Origin: Atopobiaceae bacterium
GTDB taxonomy: Bacteria > Actinomycetota > Coriobacteriia > Coriobacteriales > Atopobiaceae
NCBI GenBank assembly: GCA_022483015.1
Contig: JAKVOB010000001.1
Coordinates: 2,212,003 to 2,276,002, forward strand
Direction of reading: 5' to 3'
DNA length: 64,000 nucleotides
In this document: in pieces, positions 37,075-45,776 of the stretch
How the letters are laid out: each line of letters starts with the position of its first letter
Numbering within the stretch: the stretch's first letter is position 1
Made by a program: the position numbers and the translations under genes
Notes under the pieces: model-generated
Told to the model about the DNA's origin: nothing
Database searches by the model: none
The model's input: the letters and a program-made list of their open reading frames with translations, nothing else

Positions 37075-37974
37075 CTAATTCTGCTCCTGACGCCACTGCG
37101 GCGTCTTCTGCTCGCGATAGATTGCAGCCTTGCCAACTGAGTTGAAGAGCTGCATCTTCTGCGTGACGACCTTCTTGGCTTCCACGATGCAATCAGGGTA
37201 GATGCAGTTGGGGTCCCACAGCTCCGTGGTGGAAAGAACCTCGCGGCACTTCTTGAAGAAGGCGTACTTGTAGTCGGACGAGATGTTCACCTTCTGGATG
37301 CCGATTCTGACAGCCTCCGCGACCTCGGCATCCGGATTCCCCGATCCGCCATGGAGCACAAGCGGGATGTCCACGACACCCTTGATGGACTCGAGCACGT
37401 CCATGCGCAGCTTGGGAGTGACGCCCTTTGGATACAGGCCATGGCAGGTGCCGATGGCGACCGCCAGGGTATCCACACCCGTCTCGGCCACGAAGCGCTT
37501 GGCATCATCGGGGTCCGTATACTTGACCTCAGTCATGCCCCCCTCGACCGACGTGCCAGTGGTGCCGATGGTACCGAGCTCGCCCTCGACCGAGACGTCG
37601 ACCAGATGGCATACGTCAACCACCTGCTTGGTGGTGGCGATGTTCTCCTCAAAGGGCAGGAGCGACCCATCGATCATCACAGAGCTGAAGCCCGCATGCA
37701 CAGCACGCACGATACTTGCTAGCGAGTCGCCATGATCCATATGGACCACGAATGGCACGGGGCTGTTCTTCACACGGTCGAGAACATAGGCGATGAAGTC
37801 ATCCTTCACATATGCGAGCTCGGTGGGATGGATGGCGATGATGGCAGGCGAGTCGTTCTCCTCGGCAGCCTCGGCCACGGTGCGCATGAAATTGCTGTCC
37901 GCGACGTTGAACGCTCCGACCGCAAAGTGGTTCTCCTTGGCGACCTCAAGCATCTGATTCATGTTGATAAGCAT
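37075..37974 (-). CDS. class II (zinc) ketose-bisphosphate aldolase, first paralogue
   Basis: The 299-aa protein has the class II aldolase fold and motifs: AVGAFNV, VVHMDHGDS (zinc His and catalytic Asp), VEGELGTIG, IGTCHGLYP (second zinc His) and VLHGGSG (third zinc His), then KVNISSDYK. It should split a ketose bisphosphate such as fructose- or tagatose-1,6-bisphosphate. Its place in a PTS operon suggests it acts on the imported sugar phosphate after a further kinase step encoded elsewhere, but the exact substrate is unknown. GAGGAG precedes the ATG. Confidence 0.9.
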   Translation of the reverse strand: MLINMNQMLEVAKENHFAVGAFNVADSNFMRTVAEAAEENDSPAIIAIHPTELAYVKDDFIAYVLDRVKNSPVPFVVHMDHGDSLASIVRAVHAGFSSVMIDGSLLPFEENIATTKQVVDVCHLVDVSVEGELGTIGTTGTSVEGGMTEVKYTDPDDAKRFVAETGVDTLAVAIGTCHGLYPKGVTPKLRMDVLESIKGVVDIPLVLHGGSGNPDAEVAEAVRIGIQKVNISSDYKYAFFKKCREVLSTTELWDPNCIYPDCIVEAKKVVTQKMQLFNSVGKAAIYREQKTPQWRQEQN

Positions 37975-38018
37975 GGTTCTCCTCTTTCTCGTTGTCTATG
38001 TCCCGTCGAAACCGAGGC

Positions 38019-38876
38019 CTAATCCCTGGCCTTGCCGCTCGACCCAGATACCTTGATGTAATGCCTTACCACCGCAGCACCAGCCGCCGCAGACTCGTTC
38101 ATGAGTGAGGGATAGTCCGCCTTCGGCCGTTCAGCCAGCTCGTGCGCCAGATACTCACGCTGGGCGATCATGTAGTCCGTCCCCACGTTGATCTTGCTGA
38201 TACCGGCTTCGATTGACTGAAGGATGTTCTTCTCGCCAGCCCCAGACCCACCATGGAGGACAAGCGGGCAGTTGGTTCGAGCAGCGATGCTCCTCACGAT
38301 GTCGAAGTCGAAGGTCGGCACATAATCTGCCGCGTATTCACCGTGCGTGGAGCCATAAGAGACCGCGAGCGCGTCGATGCCGGTATCCTCGATGAAGCTA
38401 ACAGCCGTGCCCGGATCTGTGAACATCCCCGTACTGGTAAGGCCGGAATCATCCACGCAACCCATGCAGCCGACCTCCGCCTCGACACTCGCGCCGTAAC
38501 GTTTGGCCAGCCTTACGACCTCAGATGTGGTATGGACGTTCTCCTCGTACGGCTTCATGGATGCATCCACCATCACGCTCGAGAATCCTATAGCGAGACA
38601 GCGCTTGAGGTGCGCCACATCATGACCGTGGTCGAGGTTGATGGCGATGGGAACGGGAGTCTGGTCGACGAGCGTCCTGATGGCCGGTACCAGCACGTCG
38701 CAATCGAAGTATGCCTTGAGATGGTCCTGGAGGAGGTCGATGATGATGGGTGCCTGAAGCTCCGTAGCCGCCTGTATGATGCCGCGAGCACTCTCAAGGT
38801 TGAAGGCGTTGATGGCCATGACCGCATATCCGCCCGCGCGTGCCTTATCAAGCATTCCCCGCATTGGTACGTACAT
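38019..38876 (-). CDS. class II (zinc) ketose-bisphosphate aldolase, second paralogue
   Basis: The 285-aa protein is a divergent paralogue of the gene at 37075. It has AINAFN, INLDHGHDVAHL, VEAEVGCMG, YGSTHGEYA and VLHGGSGAGE, so zinc ligands and the catalytic Asp are kept. Two aldolases in one operon suggest either different substrates or a hetero-oligomer like the GatY/GatZ and KbaY/KbaZ pairs, though both here look catalytic. GGAAGGAGG precedes the ATG at 9 nt. Confidence 0.9.
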   Translation of the reverse strand: MYVPMRGMLDKARAGGYAVMAINAFNLESARGIIQAATELQAPIIIDLLQDHLKAYFDCDVLVPAIRTLVDQTPVPIAINLDHGHDVAHLKRCLAIGFSSVMVDASMKPYEENVHTTSEVVRLAKRYGASVEAEVGCMGCVDDSGLTSTGMFTDPGTAVSFIEDTGIDALAVSYGSTHGEYAADYVPTFDFDIVRSIAARTNCPLVLHGGSGAGEKNILQSIEAGISKINVGTDYMIAQREYLAHELAERPKADYPSLMNESAAAGAAVVRHYIKVSGSSGKARD

Positions 38877-38906
38877 GCCGATGAACCTCCTTCCGCAACC
38901 GTGGCA

Positions 38907-40013
38907 TTAGTCGAACTTCAGTGCACTGAGGTCGACGTCTGCCTCTTCCTCCTCGGGTGGCGCGACCTTGTCGGCTCCCTCGGGAAGACGCTTCTTGATC
39001 AGGACGAGCATCACGGCCGTCACGACGCACCCTGCAAGAAGGGCGAGAACCGCTCCAAGGGGGTTCGACATGGCTGGAATGACGAAGACGCCGCCGGAGG
39101 GCACAGGGCTGTTGACACCCATCGAGAAACTCAGCGCGCCGCACACACCGCAACCCGTAGCCGTGCAGATAACCGTACGAACGAGGTCGTTCATGGCGAT
39201 GGGGATGACGCCTTCGGAGATCATGCAGAGCCCCATGGGGAACGCAATACCGATGTTGTCGACCTCTTCCGCATTGAAGATCGGCTTCTTGATCACACGG
39301 GAGATCACAAGCGCGAGCGTGACGCCAAGAGGCGGGACCATGGCAGCAAGGACCTTGATGCCCTCGGGGCCTTGGATGCCCTGGAGCAGCAGACCATCGC
39401 AGATGAGGTTAGGGACCTTGGAGATTGCGCCGCCGTAATCGATGCATCCGATAAACCCGATTATGAAGCCGTACAGGGCCTTCTGCGACTGGTCAAGACC
39501 CGTGATGAAGGCAGTGAGAGCATTCGTCATCCATACAACGGGGGTACCCAAGACGAAGTACATGATGAGGCCGGCAGCGATGGCTGTGAGTGTCGGCACG
39601 ATCATCATGGGCATGAGCGCGTTAGCCCAGCGAGGTACCTTGATATAAGTCTCAAGAACGAGTGCGATAACGCCGGCAATGAAACCACCAATGATACCGC
39701 CAAGGAACCCTGCCCCAAGGAACGAGGCAATCTGCCCCATGAGGAAGCCTGGTGCCAGACCCGGACGGTCCGCGATGGCGTACGAGATGTAGCCTGCGAT
39801 GAACGAGGGAAGCAGGCCCATGCCCAGGACGCCAAGGGAAGTCAACGCGTTGGGGACCGTGAGCTCATCGATTGATGTGATGGTGCTACCACCTGTGAGA
39901 TTACCGATGGCAATGAGCAGACCAGAGGCCACGACCAGGGGAAGCATGTAGCTGATTGCGGTCAGCACCGCTTGCTTTGGATGAATCTTCTTGAGGACCG
40001 ACTCCTGAGCCAT
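38907..40013 (-). CDS. PTS fructose-type IIC component
   Basis: The 368-aa protein is a fructose-family PTS permease with about nine hydrophobic segments, GFIAGVIALVLE, GFIGCIDYGGAISK, a PMGLCMISEGVIPIAMND segment (the family's substrate loop) and an acidic C-terminal tail. It is not fused to IIB, which is the gene at 40069. AAAGGA precedes the ATG at 40013. The sugar is unknown. Confidence 0.92.
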   Translation of the reverse strand: MAQESVLKKIHPKQAVLTAISYMLPLVVASGLLIAIGNLTGGSTITSIDELTVPNALTSLGVLGMGLLPSFIAGYISYAIADRPGLAPGFLMGQIASFLGAGFLGGIIGGFIAGVIALVLETYIKVPRWANALMPMMIVPTLTAIAAGLIMYFVLGTPVVWMTNALTAFITGLDQSQKALYGFIIGFIGCIDYGGAISKVPNLICDGLLLQGIQGPEGIKVLAAMVPPLGVTLALVISRVIKKPIFNAEEVDNIGIAFPMGLCMISEGVIPIAMNDLVRTVICTATGCGVCGALSFSMGVNSPVPSGGVFVIPAMSNPLGAVLALLAGCVVTAVMLVLIKKRLPEGADKVAPPEEEEADVDLSALKFD

Positions 40014-40068
40014 TTCAGTTCCTTTCTGATGGGTGCGACACATGAACCATGCAGGACAGACCTAAGAG

Positions 40069-40383
40069 CTACTTGATGCCAAGCTGAGTCGAGATCTTGT
40101 TGAGTACGGCCTTCGGGGCCTTGATGGCCAGATCCGTCGGGACCTCGACCACCTGCTTGCCCTCGAACCTCTCGCGCCCCTCGATATGGACGTCGACCGC
40201 CAGCAGGACCACATCCGCGTCGGCGATCTGCTGAGGGGTCAACTCGTTCTCCACGCCGATGGTCCCCTGTGTCTCGAGATGAATCTCATGACCCAGAGCG
40301 CCTGCGGCTTTGACAAGAGCCTCCTTCGCCATATACGTGTGAGCAATTCCGCTACAGCAAGCGCAAACACCGACTATCCGCAT
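40069..40383 (-). CDS. PTS fructose-type IIB component
   Basis: The 104-aa protein is a fructose-type IIB with the phosphorylated cysteine, probably Cys9, in CACCSGIAHTYMAKEAL, where relatives have ACPTGIAHT. ETQGTIG and DVVLLAVDVHIEGRERF complete the fold. It takes phosphate from the IIA at 36582 and passes it to the sugar moved by IIC. GGAGGGAGAGG precedes the ATG at 40383. It is the first gene of the operon. Confidence 0.93.
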   Translation of the reverse strand: MRIVGVCACCSGIAHTYMAKEALVKAAGALGHEIHLETQGTIGVENELTPQQIADADVVLLAVDVHIEGRERFEGKQVVEVPTDLAIKAPKAVLNKISTQLGIK

Positions 40384-40449
40384 GACCTCTCCCTCCATTG
40401 GCCTTCCGAGTAGACGCCCACACCTCGCGAGTGGGTGTATCTGCGTTTC

Positions 40450-40567
40450 ATAATGTCACGTGATTTGGTTTGTTCAACCACCATAGGAAGATGGGCCATG
40501 AACGGACGCTATGCTCCGGTGAATGGTTCTCAGTTTCTATTATTGTTCTAGACTGAAATATTGTTTC
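40450..40567 (-). promoter_or_regulatory. promoter and upstream inverted repeats of the PTS operon
   Basis: On the minus strand TTGAAC (40472-40477) and CATTAT (40450-40455) are 16 nt apart, with a CACGTG palindrome between them. Further upstream is GAAACAATATTTC (a GAAA-N5-TTTC inverted repeat at 40555-40567), with a related ATTGTTC-type site at 40534-40548. These are candidate binding sites for the RpiR regulator at 40634. The stretch is clearly AT-richer than its surroundings. Confidence 0.45.
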
Positions 40568-40633
40568 TTATAGTCCATAAAGCGACAGAGTCATCCTCTT
40601 TGAGGCATGGGCTCCTAGACACCAAGGAGCTAT

Positions 40634-41506
40634 CTAATTCAGCGTAATAGAACGCTCCTTGTCATCACTCAGACTCTTCATCTCAATCTTTGCATGTTCG
40701 AGAGCTTCGCTCGACCCATGGAAGAGCAGCAAGAAGAGGATGTCCATGACAAGGGTCGCAGTCATGTGCGATGAGAACTGCCGAGATGACAGGCTCTGGT
40801 CGCGCGTCGCGAGCAAGAACAGGTCATCGACACGCGAGGCAAGTGGAGAGTCCACAGCGCAGGTCAGCAGGATGATGGGCGCGTCGTTATCCTCTGCATT
40901 GTCAACAATGGTCTCTAGGCGCCTGGAATACCCCGACGTGGAGACGATCACGAGTACGTCCTTGTGCGTCAGAGACATGGAAGCGAGGACCATCTGCTCC
41001 GTGTTCGCCGGGCACACCGTGCGGATACCAATCTGCCCGAGCTTGAAAGCAAAGCTTGCGCAAGGAGGTATGGAGTTCCCCACAGCCGCGAACTGTACGG
41101 TATCAGCCTCTCTCAAGAGCTTGACCGCTTCTAGGACAGACTTCTCATCCAACATGGAGGCGGTCGTCCTAAGCTCCTGCACCCTGTTCGTGACGATATA
41201 GGAGATGGATTCCGGGATTGCATCCAGGGAGACCCCGTCGCTTGGAACGGATTGCTCTCCGTCCTCATTTACATCCTCGCGAGCGAGCGCGAGCCGCAGA
41301 GTCGCAAAGCTATCGAAACCAGCGTCCCTCACAAAACGCGACACGGAGGCACTAGAAGCCCCGCTCTTGTCGGCAATCTCGCGAACCGACAGGTGAAGAA
41401 CGTCCTCTTTGTTGTTCAAGATGAAGTCGGCAACCTTGCGCTCAGCATCAGAGAGCTTCTCGTAGCACTGGCATATGGTGCTCATCGTATCCATCGTGTT
41501 CGCCAT
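40634..41506 (-). CDS. RpiR/MurR family transcriptional regulator
   Basis: The 290-aa protein has an N-terminal HTH_6 domain (REIADKSGASSASVSRFVRDAGF) and a C-terminal SIS sugar-phosphate-binding domain (about residues 120-260) with VQFAAVGNS and VLVIVSTSGYSRR. RpiR proteins sense sugar phosphates. It lies directly upstream of the PTS/aldolase genes on the same strand and is the likely regulator of that operon. The start at 41506 has a weak GAGAGC site; an ATG at 41488 is possible. Confidence 0.9.
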   Translation of the reverse strand: MANTMDTMSTICQCYEKLSDAERKVADFILNNKEDVLHLSVREIADKSGASSASVSRFVRDAGFDSFATLRLALAREDVNEDGEQSVPSDGVSLDAIPESISYIVTNRVQELRTTASMLDEKSVLEAVKLLREADTVQFAAVGNSIPPCASFAFKLGQIGIRTVCPANTEQMVLASMSLTHKDVLVIVSTSGYSRRLETIVDNAEDNDAPIILLTCAVDSPLASRVDDLFLLATRDQSLSSRQFSSHMTATLVMDILFLLLFHGSSEALEHAKIEMKSLSDDKERSITLN

Positions 41507-41631
41507 GGTATCCAGCTCTCGTCGGACGTCTCCAGTATATGTACGGTTGTATCACTCGTTTCAATATAAGCGATTCTCTGTAACTATGAACCATTCATAC
41601 CCAGACCGCCCCGCTTGAAACGGAACTGCTC

Positions 41632-41681
41632 GCAGCCGTTGGCCGGACTGCAAGGGCATCGTGGACATCGACGGCTGAGCC
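41632..41681 (+). pseudogene. leftover 3' end of a NERD/zinc-ribbon gene with 39-bp direct repeat
   Basis: In one frame this encodes SRWPDCKGIVDIDG and a stop, matching the end of the NERD gene at 36428-36474 with a different final dipeptide. The first 39 bp (41632-41670) match 36428-36466 at 38 positions. No other part of a NERD gene is adjacent, so this is a displaced gene end marking the right boundary of the PTS island. Confidence 0.8.
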
Positions 41682-41759
41682 GCCAAGCCCGCCGTTCCTC
41701 TCGCCCGCCTCTTGGGAGCCGATCTCGACCTCGACCGAACTGGTTAGATAAGCCCCACC

Positions 41760-44700
41760 TCACGCCCTGCGACGGGCCAGTGCCGCTCCTGCAAGGGCCA
41801 TGAGCGCACCGAGCACCGCGACGCCTGCCGCCGAATGGTCGTTCTCGCCCGTAGTGGGCAGGACGGTGGCCGAGGAGACCGGCGCCGCCGAGGGCGTCTC
41901 GGCAGACGAAGCGTCCGAGGTCGCCGCCGGCGTCTCGGCAGAAGGTGTCGTGGGTGTCGTGGGTGTGGTGGACGACGTGGGTGTGGTGGGCGACGTGGGC
42001 GCCGCACCACCGGTGATGACGAAGGTGCCCGACAGCCCGCCGGTGAAGCGTCCCATGCCCGTGACGGTCACCTTGGCCGTGCCCGCCTCGACGTTGTCCG
42101 CATACGAGACCGTGTAGTCGACTCCCTCGGTGAGCACCTGGGAACCAAACCTCACACTCACCGCGGGCGTCAGCGCCTTGCCGGTGTAGCCCTGGTCGGC
42201 GATCGCGTCGATGGTCGCCTCCGCCATGTCGACCGCATAGGTGTCCGCCGCCGTGGAGGAGAAGACACGGTTGGGAGCCTCGACGGTGCCCGCCAGCACA
42301 TAGAGGGTCCCGTCATAGGCGCACGCCGCGGGTATCAGCAGCGCCTTGTCGCTGGCGCGCTTGGCATACTTCGTCGGCTCCGCGCCATCGGCCGACATCA
42401 GGTAGGTATCCGCCGTCGGCGTGCCCGCGGCCTCATTGCTCAGCGGACCGGCGAAGATGAATCCGGAGGTCACGGTCGCCGGGGCAAAGCACAGCTGTCC
42501 GGTGTCGGTTATCAGGTTCCAGGCCTCCGCCTTCGCGCTCGCCAGGGAGCCGTCAGGTTGCACGACCTGCCTCTCCATGCCGTTGACGGCCGCGCCCTGG
42601 TTGTCGGCGTTCCAACCGTTCGTCACCAGGAACGTCCCTCTGTTGTCGTATGCCACACGGGGGCATTGGCCTGGAGTCGACAACGTGCCCACCTGAGTGA
42701 ACGCACCGGTCCTCACGTCCACCTTCCAGATGCCGTCGTAGCTCTGGGAGCCTACCGCCTTGGAGCTGTCCAGGCCACCGAACAGATAGAGCGAGGTTCC
42801 ATCCGAGGCCAGGCTCGCATAATGGATGCTCTCGCATCCCTCGAACGTCCAACCCGTCTGTGCCCAATTGCCTGCCGCGTCCAGGGTGATGATGCTCTTG
42901 ACATAGTTGTCATCAACCAGCGCCTCTACGTACACGTACATCCGTCCCCGGACCACCGCGGCGGAATACATATATGCCCCGTCGCCGCTCACAGGGATAT
43001 CGACCTGCTCCCAGGACTGCGAAGCGGGGTCATAACGCAGCAGGTGATCATATGTCCTCAACGTCGCCGTCTGCGGCAGGCAGTAGACATAGCCGCCGAA
43101 GCCCACCAGCTGCCAGCCGGTCCAATCGGCCATCTCGTCGGGATAGGGCATCTCGACGTTGTCGTAATAGGTGAGGTCCTTGGCTTGGTTCAGATATGCG
43201 ACCAGGTTGCCGGTCTTCCCGTTGGTGCCGACCACTTGAATGCGCGCATCACCGCCCTCGAAGCCGGCGGGCAGTGCCACTTCCACGCTGGACTTATCGT
43301 CGCCCAGGTCGGTGCAGGACAGGACGCTCGCCTGCGTGCCGTCGATGCTGACGGTGGGATTCGACCCGAAGAAGTACCCCGTGATGGTGGCGGTCGAGCC
43401 GGTCGAGGTCGCAGAGGTCGGCGTGGCCGTCGGGTCGGCGGACGCGTCCAGCGCAATCCTGCCGCTACTCAGGCAAAGGTTCTCATAACGGGAATCGTAG
43501 GTGGTCGACCCCTTGACCAGGGCCGCCAGCTTCTCTGCTGAGGCGGTCGGATTGTCCTCCGCCAGCACCGCAGCCACTCCGGCCACAGCAGGGCATGCCA
43601 TCGAGGTGCCCTGATCGTACGTATACGGTACGCGCGTCGATCCCAGCCCGATGCTGTCCACGCAGAGCGTTCCTGCCACCTTGTTTTCCTGATACACCCC
43701 GCCGACCTTGGCACCATCGACCATCAGGTACGATATCTCGATCTGAAAATGCGCCCAGTCGGTGTCAGCCGGCAGGTCAACGTACTGCCCACCCCAGGCA
43801 TCGCCCGACATATTGAAAGCACCCTCCGCAGCCAAGTCCTTGAAGGACCCGTCCGTGCAACGGACGCTCACCTTCAAACCGATCTCCAGCGGTGTGTTCG
43901 CATCGTCAGGGATGGCGGAGTAGCGAATGCTCAGGTATTTTGGCTTAGCGGAGAGAGCGGACAGGTCCACCTCATTGGAGGTCGCATCGGCCAACCCAGG
44001 ACTGGTGACCGGATCGTAGGCCAGGCCGATGCTTCTGTCCCCCTCGAACGACCGTGTGGTCACGGTGGTCTCGCCCGGGAACGAGAAGAGGTTGCCGGCC
44101 GAGGGCTGGACGGAGGCATCGAAACGGCTGCTTGCGTCGAAGCTCTCGTAGACCGTGGTGTCAGCCAGGTTCGCCTCGCCCAGGAAGCTGGGCTCAGCTG
44201 AGAGCACCGTGGACAGGACGGTGGCACCCGAGGCGAGCACGTCGGTGGTCGAGACCCCATAGTTGCTGAAACCGGACAGCGCCCCCGTGGGTCCTATGCT
44301 GTCCACGACGACGGCATAGGGGTTCTGGGCCAGGTTGGTCGCGTTCGTCGAGGTGGACGAGAGATCAGAGTCATCGTTACCCGACGCGAAGACGGATATC
44401 GCACCAGCCTGCCCCATCTGGGTGACGGCGACGGAGATGCTGCGCGATCCGTCCAGCCCCGTGCCCCAGGAGTTGCTGACGACCCTCACGTTCACGCCCG
44501 CGTCCAGCGCCGTCCTCACATAGGCGAACGCCTGGATGTAGGAAGCCGTCGTCCCCTCAGGGACCAGCGCCATGATGCGTGCGTCCTGTGACACACCCGA
44601 GGTGCCCTGACCGTTCCACTCGGCTCCGATGACACCGGCGCAATGGGTGCCATGATTGATCTGCAGACCCGTGGTGGAAGACGTCACGCTGGGATTGTCG

Positions 44701-45545
44701 GACCAGCCGCATGCGTCACCACCCAAGGCGACCAGGCTGGGATAGCTCATGCCATCGCGCCACATCTTGTTGGTCAGGTCGGGGTTGGTCTCGTCGACGC
44801 CAGTGTCGATGACCGCGACGACGGGCCCGTCTCCCACGCCCGTCGTGGAGTCCCATGCGGCGTAGTCGATGTCGATGCCTGCCGTGCCGCTTCCGCCCCA
44901 ATGGCCGTCGTTCTTCTCGCCCCACTGGAATGCGGTCAGGTCGGAGCAGGTCGTCAGGCCCTGCCCGTCGACGGTCGTCGGCTCGTCGGCCTCCCCCGTG
45001 ACCGTCTGGTCCAGCGTCTCCTGCAAGGTGAGCTGCGAGGTGGTCTGCGACGTGTCCTCGTCATCGGAGGAGACGTAGAGGTTGGGCTCCGCGAAGACCA
45101 CGCGTGAGTCGGCCTGGAGCTCGTCGATGAGCTGCTCGGTGGTCTTCGAGGCGTCGCGCACCAGCACGAGGCGCTGGGTCGCATCCGCCGTGGCAGACTG
45201 CACCACGGCCTGCTCCTGGGTGGTGAGGTTGCCGGTATCGCACTCGCTCGTCACGGCGTCGTCAGATACGTCCATCAGGGTCGTGGCCGACGAGAGCAGG
45301 TCGTCGGCCTGGGTGCTCAGCCCCTCGCCGCCCACCGAGGAGACGACCAACGCGATGGCCTCGCCTTCCGCATAGGTCCCTGACTCGTAGCCGAAGGTGG
45401 TCGAGCCGGTGTCCGCCGAGGCCGCGCTCGCCTGACGAGCCGACATGACGGGCACGAGCAGGCCCGCCAGGGCCACGACGAGCAGCACGCAGGCACACCG
45501 ACGGACCAGGCGATGGTGATGGCGGACGCGTTTCCCGACTACCAT
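41760..45545 (-). CDS. LPXTG-anchored subtilisin-like serine protease
   Basis: The 1261-aa protein has a signal peptide (to about residue 43), an inhibitor-like propeptide region with VVFAEPNLYV near 150, and an S8 domain with Asp247 (AVIDTG), His298 (HGTHCAG) and Ser648 (GTSMACP). A long insertion of about 180 residues with a jelly-roll look lies before the Ser. After the protease come an IPT-like beta domain, Kelch-like repeats (GRMYVYVEAL, SLYLFGGLD) and a beta domain ending FVITGG. A Thr/Pro linker and the sortase signal LPTTG (1229-1233) with hydrophobic helix and Arg tail finish it. It is probably a cell-wall protease. Confidence 0.93.
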   Translation of the reverse strand: MVVGKRVRHHHRLVRRCACVLLVVALAGLLVPVMSARQASAASADTGSTTFGYESGTYAEGEAIALVVSSVGGEGLSTQADDLLSSATTLMDVSDDAVTSECDTGNLTTQEQAVVQSATADATQRLVLVRDASKTTEQLIDELQADSRVVFAEPNLYVSSDDEDTSQTTSQLTLQETLDQTVTGEADEPTTVDGQGLTTCSDLTAFQWGEKNDGHWGGSGTAGIDIDYAAWDSTTGVGDGPVVAVIDTGVDETNPDLTNKMWRDGMSYPSLVALGGDACGWSDNPSVTSSTTGLQINHGTHCAGVIGAEWNGQGTSGVSQDARIMALVPEGTTASYIQAFAYVRTALDAGVNVRVVSNSWGTGLDGSRSISVAVTQMGQAGAISVFASGNDDSDLSSTSTNATNLAQNPYAVVVDSIGPTGALSGFSNYGVSTTDVLASGATVLSTVLSAEPSFLGEANLADTTVYESFDASSRFDASVQPSAGNLFSFPGETTVTTRSFEGDRSIGLAYDPVTSPGLADATSNEVDLSALSAKPKYLSIRYSAIPDDANTPLEIGLKVSVRCTDGSFKDLAAEGAFNMSGDAWGGQYVDLPADTDWAHFQIEISYLMVDGAKVGGVYQENKVAGTLCVDSIGLGSTRVPYTYDQGTSMACPAVAGVAAVLAEDNPTASAEKLAALVKGSTTYDSRYENLCLSSGRIALDASADPTATPTSATSTGSTATITGYFFGSNPTVSIDGTQASVLSCTDLGDDKSSVEVALPAGFEGGDARIQVVGTNGKTGNLVAYLNQAKDLTYYDNVEMPYPDEMADWTGWQLVGFGGYVYCLPQTATLRTYDHLLRYDPASQSWEQVDIPVSGDGAYMYSAAVVRGRMYVYVEALVDDNYVKSIITLDAAGNWAQTGWTFEGCESIHYASLASDGTSLYLFGGLDSSKAVGSQSYDGIWKVDVRTGAFTQVGTLSTPGQCPRVAYDNRGTFLVTNGWNADNQGAAVNGMERQVVQPDGSLASAKAEAWNLITDTGQLCFAPATVTSGFIFAGPLSNEAAGTPTADTYLMSADGAEPTKYAKRASDKALLIPAACAYDGTLYVLAGTVEAPNRVFSSTAADTYAVDMAEATIDAIADQGYTGKALTPAVSVRFGSQVLTEGVDYTVSYADNVEAGTAKVTVTGMGRFTGGLSGTFVITGGAAPTSPTTPTSSTTPTTPTTPSAETPAATSDASSAETPSAAPVSSATVLPTTGENDHSAAGVAVLGALMALAGAALARRRA

Positions 45546-45776
45546 GGCATTCCCCTTCAAGACGAGGACCGTGTCACTTCACTGACGGGCGAGGCACTCA
45601 AGCCTTTGTTCAGGCGATTCTATCATTCTGGCATCGTGCAGGCGTTATGTCTGCCAGCGGTGCCACGAACGCGTCGAGCGGGTCGGGCTTCTCGGCGGGA
45701 GGGGCCGAGGGTGGGGCGGCAATGCCAGGCACGCACGAGACCGACGTCCTTCTCGGCTGGAAGACCCGTTGATCGG

